Source: Anthostomella pinea | Taxonomy: Eukaryota; Ascomycota; Sordariomycetes; Xylariales; Xylariaceae | Reading direction: 5' to 3' | Assembly (NCBI GenBank): GCA_963556695.1 | Contig: CAUWAG010000003.1 | Span: 1,054,001-1,118,000 of the forward strand | Length of the DNA: 64,000 bases | Shown: piece by piece, positions 21,804 to 32,390 of the stretch | Layout of the letters: each line of letters starts with the position of its first letter | Position numbering within the stretch: position 1 is the stretch's first letter | Notes under the pieces: model-generated | Database searches by the model: none | Seen by the model: only the letters and a program-made list of their open reading frames with translations | What the model was told of the DNA's origin: nothing | Translations under genes and position numbers: made by a program

Positions 21804-23445
21804 ATGGCTATGCAAGACCTGCAGAGGGAGTTACAGAGGCTTACTGGGTCAGCCCGGCTATCAGACGCAGTTGATGATGTAGACAAGATCATTGACATCC
21901 TGACCAGCGCGAGAGAACGAGTAGCAGCTTGTAAAGAGTTCCTGATAGCTTCTTTTCTGTTGCCTTGTCGCAATGCTAACCAGACTTACAGCCAACGATC
22001 CTCACACGACGAGCCTGACCCTTACCAAGCTACAGAACCCTATAAAAGAAGGACTCGACGGCCTCAAGGGCCGCTTGACACAAATCAACAAGGCCCACAA
22101 TGACTTCAACAAGTCCTTGAAGTCGGCCTTGTCCAGGTCGAAAAATGCCTTGCCCATGGACGACGATCCGATGGAGTCGCAGTCCGCGCTGATCAATCGA
22201 GCGATTGCTATGCACCTTCTTAGGGAAGGTCAGTTTGGAGTGGCTTCTACGTTCATTGGCGAAGTGCAACCGCATAGTGAACCGCAGCCCCCGATGGTGT
22301 CTCATCCCCATGCTCAGCCAAGTTCATCGGCCGACGCGATGATAACAGACGCGGACGACCTAGCGACACTCGATCGAGGAACGATTAAGCCGTCGAGTTA
22401 TTGGAATATGCTGGAAGCCACCGACTTTCCCGCGTTGCTTCGATCCTTTGGCAGCGATTGGGCGGCTATTGCAGGGCACATGAAGACGAAAAGTGTTGTC
22501 ATGGTCAGAACCTACTATGCGCGTAGAAAGGAGGCCAAGGACTGGGAGGTAATCGTGGCTGAAGCTGACGCCAGAAAATCTCGTGGAGAGGAAAGACCTG
22601 CACCCCCGGCGCCTCCAGCGCCCCCTTCGGGAGACGCGATGATAACAGACGCGGACATCCCGGCGGATCTGACGGCTCTTCAGTCTCAAGAGCTGCAAGC
22701 CCAATTTGCTGACATGTACTCGATCCTGACGGCACTCAAGTTGCACGACCTATATCCAGCCATCAAGTGGGCGAGGGAAAACGGTGCGGAACTAGAGGCC
22801 CGGGGCTCGAATATTGAGTTCGAACTTTGCAAGCTTCAGTTTGTGTGGTTATTCAAGGGCCCGGCCGTGAACGGTCTACCAGACTCGCCAGATAATGGCG
22901 TTTCAGGGGCATTGAAATATGGCAGGGAAAACTTTGGTCGCTTCCAGCATAGACATCTTCGAGAGATCCAACAACTAAGCTGCGCCATGGTCTACTCCCC
23001 GAATCTCAGCGCTTCACCCTATCGATCCACCTTTGACATATCACTCGCGTTCGATGAGGTGTCAGCGTCGTTTACGCGAGAGTTCTGCTCCCTGCTGGGC
23101 CTATCCGCCGAGTCGCCGCTCTATGTAGCCGCAACAGCCGGCGCGCTTGCGTTACCCCAATTCGTCAAGTACAATGCGATTATGAAGGCCAAGGGTACCG
23201 AATGGACGACGCAGAATGAACTACCCTACGAGACACCCCTGCCTAAGAACATGATTTACCACTCCATCTTCGTCTGCCCCGTCAGCAAGGAGCAGACAAC
23301 CGAGACAAATCCGCCCATGATCCTGCCGTGCGGCCACGTGCTGGCTAAGGAGAGCTTGCAGAGACTGGCCAAGGGAAGCCGGTACAAGTGCCCCTATTGC
23401 CCCAGCGAGGGTGTAACCAAAGATGCTAAGCCAATCATCTTATAG
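21804..23445 (+). CDS. RMD5: RMD5/GID2-like E3 ubiquitin ligase subunit with an inserted SANT domain
   Basis: Two exons: 21804-21930 and 21992-23445, 526 codons. The intron starts GTAAAG, has a GCTAAC branch and ends ACAG. The protein has an N-terminal helical segment, a LisH/CTLH-like region (INRAIAMHLLREGQFGVASTFIGE, about 114-141), then a CTLH/CRA part (QAQFADMYSILTALKLHDLYP; ARGSNIEFELCKLQFVWLFKG). It ends in an RING-Gid domain (471-526: CPVSK, LPCGHVLAKESL, YKCPYCPSEG). In yeast this subunit with GID9/Fyv10 forms the catalytic pair of the GID/CTLH ligase that degrades gluconeogenic enzymes. The odd part is residues 157-264. An SNT1-like SANT domain (177-227; SSYWNMLEATDFPALLRSFG) sits between two identical DAMITDAD octapeptides, where orthologues as I remember them have only a short linker. 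Confidence 0.88.
22333..22656 (+). repeat. 24-nt direct repeats flanking the SANT insertion in RMD5
   Basis: The 24-nt sequence encoding DAMITDAD is present at 22333-22356 and again, identical, at 22633-22656, exactly 300 nt (100 codons) later in the same frame. The segment between them encodes the SANT domain and a Pro/Ala-rich tail (APPAPPAPPS). Similarity outside the 24 nt fades within a few bases. The arrangement is that of a 300-bp insertion with duplication of the target sequence, or of a slippage or recombination event between short repeats. Confidence 0.9.
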
Positions 23446-24549
23446 AATGGGACAGACGATGGGCGCATGGCAATATCTTCGAAGCAAAGGCGCTGGGCAA
23501 TGTTTGTGGAGGATAGGCGCAGCCAAAGGATTACGGAAGAAAGGCGCACGGCAAGACTTACGGAAGAAAGGCACTTAGCAAGACTTCCGTTTTCTAGGGC
23601 AATATTCCATCTCCCAATAGGCTCTTAAGGCGTCGTTAGAGAATCATCACGCAATTGGATGGATTGAGGGATGAGCGGATACGTGTAGTTTGTTATCACC
23701 CGGCTCAGGCGTTCGGATTAGCAAGTCAGCCCACTCACTTTCTTTGTACATACCTATGTACCTCGTCGTTAGCCCAGGTATTTCTTGAGGCCACGAGACT
23801 GAATGGTGTGCGCAAGACACGTAGCTTTTGTACACACAACAAAAGCTGCTCTTTTGGACTTGATCAAGAGCTCAGATATGGGACATAGTAATTCGTGCAG
23901 GCCGGACAAACGAAGACTAATCAGTGTAGCACTGCGAAGGGCGAAGTAGACAGGTACGACTGACAGGGACCGCGAATATAAACCCTTTCGTACGAAGGTG
24001 GACCCTTCGAAGGTGAAGTGCTAGGTTTTCACCTTCTCTCTCGCCACGAAGCATCTTTAGATTCTCTCGGTCATCATAGAAAAACAAAAGCCGGTTTAGC
24101 ATGCCGTACCGTAATAAACCCAACCTCACGACTTATGTGTGCAAAGCCCCCATCGATAGATAGCCGAAATGACACTACTTCCTCATGAGGTACCTACGGC
24201 AGATGTGTGTTCCTACTCCCCCAGCACCCACTTCGTCGTTAAGAGTTGTCAAAAATGTTGCTTTGCATCAAGCTCACGTTCCTGTCTCTTTTCAAGGGGT
24301 TGAGAGGTATTGGTCTTGTTCCGTGCGATGTGCATGACAGTCTCCCAACGAGAGCTGGTCAACTTCATAGGTACCCGAGGCAGGCCTAAAGATGGTGAAC
24401 TCGATAACAAAGAGAGAGAGAGAGAGAGAGAGACTCTGGCTCGTCAAGTATTGGGATAGTGAGGATTCATACTATCGACGGGGAAGTATAGGCGTGATGC
24501 TAGAAAGTCTCTCAATAAATGAGCAAGAAAAAAACTAAAAATAAAGCGT
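23446..24549. other. Intergenic interval with small repeats
   Basis: Downstream of RMD5. At about 23,530-23,585 a unit of about 27 nt containing TTACGGAAGAAAGGC is repeated in tandem with some divergence. A simple (AG)n run of about 24 nt lies at 24,411-24,434. No gene is supported. Confidence 0.5.
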
Positions 24550-24688
24550 AGCCCGAAGGTGGAATCGAACCACCCACCTCCGTTTATCCCCCCTTTTATC
24601 CCTCTTTCAAGGAAAGGGAAATGTCCACTGACGCAAGCGATTAAGCAAGGACATAGGGACAGGTGTCATACCACTAGACCACACGGGC
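24550..24688 (-). tRNA. tRNA-like sequence, probably with a long intron or degenerate
   Basis: On the minus strand a good A box (TGGTCTAGTGGTAT) follows the possible acceptor strand GCCCGTG. A good B box, GGTTCGATTCC, lies in a perfect 5-bp T stem (GGTGG/CCACC) and is followed by TTCGGGC, which pairs with the acceptor strand except at one or two positions. The 5' half resembles fungal tRNA-Pro. The distance between the boxes is about 65 nt too long, so an intron must be assumed, and it contains a 6-bp ATGTCC/GGACAT hairpin. I could not fold a clean anticodon arm, so the anticodon is left open. It may be a pseudogene. Confidence 0.45.
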
Positions 24689-25026
24689 TTCATATGAGTA
24701 ACGGGTACAAAACGAAATGATGTAGGGAACTTAGGAAAGTTACCTAGAACGTAGGCTTATCCAATGCCAACCAGGTCCGGCCTGTACGTATCGAATAGCC
24801 CATGGCGGTGCGAGAGGGTTATTCATACCTAGGAGGCATTGTTCGCAGGGCAGGCGGAACATACCAAGAGGTGCTGGACACCACATCGTACATGGAGGGA
24901 CCGGATCAGTGCGCAGGGACAGACCAGTTTACACGGTGGTCCATATGCCAGCCCAACTCGACACGAAAAGAGAAATGATCTATCTCAAATGGAAAGGGCC
25001 AAAAACAAACAAAAGAATAATGTTTC

Positions 25027-25126
25027 AGCCGCTAGGGGAATCGAACCGCTGTGCCTAAGAATACCTTGTAAGAATACTTTGTAATGATATTTCGCTAGGC
25101 CGTACCAACCCGGCTACCAGACTGGC
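25027..25126 (-). tRNA. Degenerate tRNA-like sequence
   Basis: On the minus strand a D-arm-like GTAGCCGGGTTGGTAC is followed by a perfect 5-bp stem GCCTA...TAGGC that could be the anticodon stem. Between its arms lies a loop enlarged by about 35 nt that carries two copies of a TACAARGTATTCT unit. A B box, GGTTCGATTCC, follows. The acceptor strands GCCAGTC and AGCGGCT do not pair well and the T stem has a mismatch. It lies about 340 bp from the other tRNA-like unit on the same strand. A decayed tRNA is the likeliest reading. Confidence 0.3.
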
Positions 25127-27491
25127 CTGCTAAACTCGTATATATAGGAGTTATCCTGTGTCGATGGGGTGAGATATAGGGGGCTGAACTATAACGTTAA
25201 GCTGTAGTGTGGCTGCTTGGAAACTTTGCCTAAAGTAGGTAGAGTGATTCTTCCCATGTGAGCTTGGCTTGCAAAGTCATGTACGGATGCGGGTGGATGG
25301 ATGGGTGGATTAATGGGTGGATTGCTGCTGTTTGAATGCTCCTTCTCATTGCCCTTATTGGTATGCCCAACTAAGCACACTCCGTTCATGCTCCCGCCCT
25401 TTCAGCAAATGATCTCCTGGACCGCCTTCGTTATCGGGGCAGACGTCCTCTCTGGCTGCTGTACCGCCGCGGCGTCCATGTTGTTCTTAGGTACGTACAT
25501 ATCGCGGCAGAGACGCGATCTCGTAGATCCGCCAGGGCCAGAAACCCTCCGGCGCTGGGACGGTAGATGATATCCCTGTGGTCACCGACCAGAGGGTCTG
25601 AACCATTCCGCTCGCCCCCATTCCACTAGATGGAAGCCGAAAACCAGACGGGAATCGGCAGGATCTTGTCCGGATCATGGGCGTCCTATCTCGGCTTCGG
25701 TAGCAATTTGCTGACCGAGGGCTGATGGTGTGGTGGTCCACGACGGGGAACTCATTGCCGCCGGACAGCCTGGTAATCGAGAAGGACTCTTTCTGCTTGG
25801 ATTTGCACCTACCGCAAGCGCACGCCGTGATTCTTGTCGTCACCGAGAACACCGGCCAGAGTGTACCGGTACTTGCGTCCCGCCGTCCAGCCAGCCTCGG
25901 GATCGGTGACGCCGGCAGGCGTCCATGATCAGGCCTCCAACGATGGTACACGGCGACTGCGATGCCTGTCTCCCCGAGCTCCATGACTGGGTTCAGGGCG
26001 GCGCTTATACACTCGTCCTCTTTTGGGGGACTCGTCGTTGGTTGTAATATATTATTGTAGTTCGGTTAGGTAGCTCTTCGTCAGCTACGTCTCCTTGCAT
26101 TTCCCCAGGCTCCAGCGTATCAGGATAATGTACTTACTCTGCCATGAGGAGAAACCTGTATTGGTAGAGGTGATTATTACCCCGGGGCGCCCCTATTCGA
26201 GCAGCACCGTCCCAGACTAGACTACAGTAGATCCACGCACCACTACCAGTCCCTTCGCCTCGGCGTCGGTTATCAGGCCGCCTCTCCAAAGCGTCACTCA
26301 AGTCTCTAAATATCGTAACAGGGACACAGCTCTGTGATGCTTACTTTACAGTTTACACCACTTCACAAATCCCTTCCCGAACAGACCCAGACCATCCATG
26401 TCCTCTTCATGCAGAAGGTGAACCGCCAACCGGAAAACCTACCCAAATCACGATGCATCGGTTAGGACAGACACACACAGTGATGATCCAGTCACGGCCC
26501 TCCCCCAACCCTGAAGCTAAAGGATAACCCTACGAAGTCCCACCATTGGGCTCAGCGGTGAGCGTATCCCGATCCTAGTACTACAGGCATATCTCTCCTT
26601 ACAAGACATCCAGCAAACATACCTACCTTACCCGACCTGAGCGTCGTCGCTCTGCGGTTTGCGGTACAATAACCCCACGTCGTAGTCGTAGTGCCTGCAT
26701 CCCTAAGTACACCCGATGGACTTGTAAATGTTCAAAAGGCGTCGGATCTCATGGGGGAACCCAAGGTTTCGCGGCGGGCCGAGATCCCGAGCCAACATAC
26801 ATACCTAAGTACATAGGGCATGGTCACTCGGAAGGAGAAGATCACGTGCTTCGAGCGGCGGCTCGGGAGTCAGGAATAATCAAGCGGTGGTGGACGACGA
26901 AGCCATTTGGTGAAACGAGGTACCTTCTCGCGGAGTATGGTCAGAACGCGTGGGTCGACAGTCCCCAATGCACGAGATTCACAGATTTCGGAAGGTAAGA
27001 CAACAAAGGGTGTGCTGATTTCTACGCCCAGAATATAAAGATGGAATAGGAATAAGTTCATAAGCATGAATATGGTATCAAGTCGAGCAAGAAGACAACA
27101 GTTCAACAAGGGTGTTTGTATTTCGCTAGCTACATGAAGCAGCTCAAGCTATAGCCCCGGCGTGGGAACCTTCCATCTACGCTGGCATCCGTCGCTGACT
27201 GTAATGCCACGTTCTGTTCCGTCAACCACCGTACTTCGCGGAACGCGACCCGGTCCGGGACGGGTGCATAGGGGGAATAAAAGCAACAGCCCTGCGACGC
27301 CCAAAACTCAAGAGTGATCAAATGTGATCAAGATTTAGTCGCTCAACGCCTGATGAAATCGAGATGCCGAGTAAGATCACCTGATCTCTGATCCCGTGGT
27401 GGTCTTGACGGCTGGATATCCGAAAAATGCTAAAAGGAGAGTCGTGTAATCGTATCGTTTTGTACATCTATGGATGGACCTCTCCACCCCC
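25127..27491. other. Gene-poor interval
   Basis: No exon chain or known domain was found. The longest frame is 165 codons on the minus strand (25487-25984), Arg/Ser-rich with no recognisable motif. A 79-codon minus-strand frame at 26870-27109 begins with a hydrophobic segment and could be a small secreted or membrane protein, but nothing supports it further. GGATGGATGGGTGG-type short repeats occur near 25,290-25,320. Confidence 0.4.
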
Positions 27492-28883
27492 TTAGTCGAT
27501 CGTCATCCTACTGGGTAGCTGCGACTGCTTGACGTCGTGCATGGAGTAACTAGCTTGGTCCTTGTCGAGCTCTGGTCGCGGGCCGCTAAGCAGATGTTGC
27601 TTGAGGCCGTGACCGAAGTTGAACATGCAGACCATGGCATTGATGATGGTCATGATAATAAGGATGATGGTGAGTACCGCAAATGCAGTCAGAGACTTAC
27701 GCACGGGCATATAGTAACTAGCCTCGCCCGGCTCGTAAATTCTGACCAGCTTGAAGATGAAGTACGTCAGTCCACCAAGATAGAGTATCATGACGACTAT
27801 CATGCCTGACTTCCACTCGCGTCGAGTGAACCAGGCGGCGCATAGCAGGATGGCGATGGTGACCGGGATGGCAGCAGCGGTCAAGCCAAATTCCACGGGT
27901 GATTTGCCACCGACAACTACCAAAAACTGGATCGTAAACCCGATGAAGAAGAAGAAATCAAACTTCAAGAGAGCGATGTAGACCTGAACAGTATCGATTA
28001 GTTTATATCCGTAGTTGAGACAGCCGTGCGACTTACTTGGTAGTGTAGGAACCGCTTCTTCATCCTGTAGTCAGCTCCTATATGCTTCAGGATGTCCCAT
28101 GCGAATTCCTGGTAGAGCTTCCAGGAGAGGGCGCCGAGGACGAGGGTCGTCAAAGCAATGATGCATGGGATGGCAATCAAGAGCCCTTGTACTTCGTTCC
28201 AGATGTACTTATCCTTAAAAGCTGAATTGTCAACTAGGAACACGACGGCCGAATGAATCTGGTCGATTTGTAAACCGCCGTAGACGAGAAGTGCGAGGTT
28301 GGCGATGCATAGTCCAATGACCTGGATGGTATTCTTCATAAGGAGGGCATCCCATACCATCACGACCACGTAGATGAAACCGAGGATAAATAAGCCGAGA
28401 AAGGTCGGGATCGTCTTGAGTTGAGATTGGATATCTGAGTTATCCCTGAACTGTGGTTGGTCCATATCGTACAGGCCGTACTGGAACTTGGCAAAGGTGT
28501 AACTACGCGAAGGTAATTAGCATTGTTTGACACGCGGTTATAGTAGGACAGTCCACTTACGCCTCGAATACCATACAGATGATGGCTTGTAGGGCGGCAG
28601 TAAGGAAGAACAGCCGCGGCCATTTCTTGGAGAACAGTTCGGCCGTGCCCTTCCTAAAGATGCTCATGCGACCGGCTCTCTTGGGCGCCATGGTGGCAGT
28701 GGGATCGTCAGCGTATGCCTGTGGGTATTGGGCGTATTGCTGGTCTTGCGAAGACTGGTAGAACTGCGAAAAGGATTGCTGGGAAGGGATCTGGTGGAAA
28801 CCGGCCGACTCCCCAGCCAGGAGAGACCTGTTATCTTGGTGGAAATCCAGATTGACGGAAGGGACCCCTCGGATGCGAGGAGT
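27492..28883 (-). CDS. UPF0658 family Golgi membrane protein (5' end unresolved)
   Basis: Exons 28561-28883 (5' end open), 28037-28502 and 27492-27983. The introns are GTAAGT...GTAG and GTAAGT...TCAG. The protein has a disordered N-terminal part with PRIRGVPSVNLDF and an SF/Q/Y-rich stretch, a basic MAPKRAGRMSIFRKGTAELF motif, and about seven hydrophobic segments, among them AALQAIICMVFEA, TFLGLFILGFIYVVVMVWDAL, FFFFIGFTIQFLVVVGG and LTIILIIMTIINAMVCMF. The family is known mainly from localisation to Golgi and endomembranes in fission yeast. An in-frame Met at 28691 would give 362 residues. The conserved-looking N-terminal stretch upstream runs back to a possible acceptor (CGATAG) at 28884, so a first exon further upstream is likely; I could not find its ATG. 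Confidence 0.8.
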
Positions 28884-31263
28884 CTATCGGTCGCGGCGGG
28901 AATGGACGGGCCTTTCTTTTGCAGCGGCGATCGCTGACTTGCACCTATCTTGATGATGGGGCGGGCGGCCTCTCAATCGATAGTTACGGGTAGGGGCCCA
29001 GACAATGCGCGTGGCTCGACGGTTGGCGGGAAACGAGAGCGGGCGAAGAACGGATGGACGACGGCAGAGAAGCGAGAGAATCGGTTATGGTCGCATAGAA
29101 CAACTGTGGACTTGGTTGTGTCCGCTGGGTGAAATGGAGAAGGTGGATGCAAGTGAGAGCTTCACTGCAACGTGTGCCGCGGTACAGAGCGGAGGTAGTT
29201 GATGGTGAAGTGTGCTGAGAGTGGAAGAAAGGAAGGGCAAGTCGTGTCGGGCTGGGCTGGCTGGCTGAAACAGGCTGACGGGTTTGATGCGTGACGAGGA
29301 TGCAGGGGGATCTTCGTCTCCCTCGGCGACAGCGCGGGTGGTGCGACGTGCTTCTTCTTGACGGCTGTCACTCTCCCTTCGCAGTGCATCAATCAGCCTG
29401 GCGTGGGATGGACACTGGACACTGGACAATGAACACGGTCGAGTGGTTGTTATTTGTTGGACTGAGACGCAGCTGCGGCCGGTCTCTAGCGAGCGGCAAA
29501 GACGAAGAGGCCTCGTGTGGTCGTCGGGGTGCAATGACGATGCAGCCACACATGTACGTGCGGGATGCCGACCTCTTCTTGGACGGGAAAAGCAGGAAAC
29601 GAGACGTTGGATATGGCCTCGCTGGTGACGGTGGAGCGGCGACGCGGGCGAAGAAGAAATTGTAATAACAGGGGAACGGGAAGAATTGAGTTTTGTTGAA
29701 TAAGGTACCTAATGAGAACAACTGGCGTAATAGTTCTAATTATTACTGCTGACGCTGGACGTGACCAGTGACCACTGACAGGTGACAGGCATTCAGGACA
29801 GCAGGAGACAGGATGAGGGACAGCCGGGCTGCGGGCTGTGCTCCTTGGCTTCAAGTTCCCTCAATTCTGGGGTTTTCCCTTTTCTGACAGTGGCGGACCT
29901 GCAGTAGCGGACGTTAGTGCAGCCTTCTAGCAGAACTAAACTACACTGCGCAGGACATCAGGTCAAAGACATGGACACCTCTCTCGTACAAGCAGGCCCT
30001 AACAGATTCTACATGCCCACGGGCGGGCTGTACTTTGGAAGCACAGGCAGGGCCTGCAGGGCCTCCAGGGCCTGAACACACCTGCATGCAGCGAAGGGTA
30101 CAGCCACCGCAGCCACCGCAGCAAAACACCAGCCCTGGAGACGCTGATTTGGGATGATGACATCTCTCAAACCGACCGGCAAGGGGTCAATAACGAAGGC
30201 CTACTACACGGCTGTAATTTGTATCGGTCCTCGTTTATTGTCTGTTAATCGATGTCTTTAACCTTGTAATTACACCAAGTGTAAGCGACGATGGCGTCTG
30301 GTCTCTCATACCAAGCCGCCGTAGCCGTGACCTTTTGAAGAAGAAACGGTCAACCCGGACTATTATTTGGACCACACGGTAGCCCCTTCTCCAGAGTCCT
30401 CACAGCTAATTGATAATAATAAGTGAGACAAGCGACGCCACCAAGCTGTGAACGAACACCTTCCATGGAACCTATTCTCATTCATCCTCGTGGACTGCGG
30501 AAATCTGCCCCGACGACTCACAAAATACACCATTACCGTAGTGCCGTTTTTGTAAAGCGTTGATCAAGATTCAAGATGTATATCGGCTATAATTTTACGA
30601 AGGGTTCTCGCTGGACCCCAGCTACCCACCGAGGGTCTCAACTAACGATCTAATCTTGGAGTCACGAACGACTGGCTGTCGAGGACTGACAGTCCGTCGA
30701 TTCTCCAGTGTACCCCTTGACCTAGAGCACCGGACTGTTGGAGATATAGATGCTCGGGGGCAGGGGGGATGCTGCCTGCAGGATACCGGTATATCCATGT
30801 CTCGCTGCCGTTCTCCCGTTCTCCCGGCAAATGCTAAAGAGTGGACTCACTGGAGGGCCCGGGTGAGGCTGTGAGGCTGCCAAGGCTGCTGAGCCACCGG
30901 ACCATCAACTCCATGTCTGCCGTCTGCTTGAAGGTTGGAAATATCTACCGGGCACGACTCAGTGGTTCGCCGTGCAGCCTGGCAGCTCACCCGGGCACCT
31001 GCTCTGGTGTTGAAACCAAAACATTCAAGACGGGGAGGACGAATGAAACCACGCTGCGTGATGCGCAGGATCACCGCCATCAGTCGATCTTGTCGCCCGG
31101 GATTGGGAACGTCGGATTTGAAGAATCGTTTCTCCCAAGCTTGACACACAGCCGTCGCAAGTCCACGGGGGTATTGTGTATAGGTATCTCTACAACGTGT
31201 GCCGTGACGGTTATCGTACAGATCAACCATCCTGCATCGTACAGCGGGAACTACAGGCTGACT
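28884..31263. other. Interval upstream of UPF0658, no supported gene
   Basis: It presumably contains the missing first exon and promoter of the UPF0658 gene (minus strand). GC-rich short repeats (GGCCTGCAGGGCC-like and AGCCACCGC) occur at 30,040-30,130. Frames of up to about 170 codons occur on both strands but overlap in opposite directions and look accidental. Confidence 0.4.
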
Positions 31264-32061
31264 TCAACTCATCGGGCTACCGTATTGCCTCTTTATATTC
31301 TCAGTCAAGGTCTTACCTTTAACTGCCACGATCTCGGCAAGAAAGTGTAGTATCCCTCCTGTCGCCTCGAAGATGAGCGTGTCTTGCCTGGCGGCACCGA
31401 AATAGGGGGTGTCCACGTATGGTCTGAAGCCAGTGATGGTGCGATTGGCAGCATGTTGAGATTGTGTTTTTGCCGATATAAGCAACTTCCAGTCCTTCGT
31501 CGACCGCGCCATCTTTCCTCGATGAGCATTCCGCGTGAGTTTGAAACTGTCCTCCATCGGTGCGCTCCCCCACTCTGGGACTGGCAATCTTCTGTGGCGG
31601 AAGTGCTGCTTCTGACGATATTTTGTCAGGCTTTTGAGCACGAGGCCAGCGACGCCGGCCTTGCACTCGAGCATCTCTATCACCGCCAAAAGCAGAATAT
31701 CGGCGTGGTAGCTGTGATCGCGTATTATCTTGGTGGCCGTTATGTAGTACCACGCCTTGCGGCCGTCTATTCCGTTCGAGCCCAGCCTCTGAAGCTTGGA
31801 AAGCCCTACAAGTTGCAAGTCGAGGCGGTCGTATAGCTTCTGTCCATCCTGGAGAACATGAGCCAACGGTGATTGAGCGACCTGAGATATTATTCGGATG
31901 CGTTGGTCATCTTGAAAAGACCTTGCTGTCGTCGTGATTGACTGGTTCCGTCTTTGTATTCGCGGGTTGAAAGCTTGCGGGCAGATATGGTTGCGCATAC
32001 GGTGCTTGCCAGGCATGGCGCACCTCAGCAACCCTGAAGTGCCCGCATGCGCTGGTCTCAT
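31264..32061 (-). CDS. Hypothetical protein, possibly mitochondrial
   Basis: An uninterrupted 265-codon frame and the longest in its neighbourhood. The first 50 residues are rich in Arg, Ser, Thr and Gln with hardly any acidic residues (KHRMRNHICPQAFNPRIQRR), as in a mitochondrial presequence. The rest contains LAHVLQDGQKLYDRLDLQLV and ends YGSPMS. I recognise no family. It is divergent from the PPP4R2 gene, with about 330 bp between the two starts. Length alone is modest evidence, and it may be a chance frame. Confidence 0.35.
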   Translation of the reverse strand: MRPAHAGTSGLLRCAMPGKHRMRNHICPQAFNPRIQRRNQSITTTARSFQDDQRIRIISQVAQSPLAHVLQDGQKLYDRLDLQLVGLSKLQRLGSNGIDGRKAWYYITATKIIRDHSYHADILLLAVIEMLECKAGVAGLVLKSLTKYRQKQHFRHRRLPVPEWGSAPMEDSFKLTRNAHRGKMARSTKDWKLLISAKTQSQHAANRTITGFRPYVDTPYFGAARQDTLIFEATGGILHFLAEIVAVKGKTLTENIKRQYGSPMS

Positions 32062-32390
32062 GCTGATATGCTCCTCGTGGGGTATTAGACTGAAGAATGC
32101 TGGATACCAAAGGAGTGGGAGTGCAGGTGAGCAGTCGACATCTCAATCATGCCCCAAAAGGTGACAAAACTTTGTACATGCAGGCGTATTGATGCGAATG
32201 TTTCATCAGCCACACCAGCAATCCTGCACAGCCACACTTTGCGCGAGCAGCCCACCTCATGAAAGCGCGTCAAGCTATCGCAAACACCAAACCACCTGCA
32301 CGTCAACAAGTAGATGGAACACGCGAGGCGCATTCGACCGACATTCTGTTGAACCTCGACCACCGCCCGGCGGATCAGACCACAGGCAGA

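Noticed and set aside
24411..24434. (AG)n tract
   Set aside because: A simple microsatellite; nothing indicates a regulatory role beyond its low complexity.
25487..25984. 165-codon Arg/Ser-rich frame
   Set aside because: No recognisable motif, and the alternative frame on the same strand also has coding-like patches; too weak to call.
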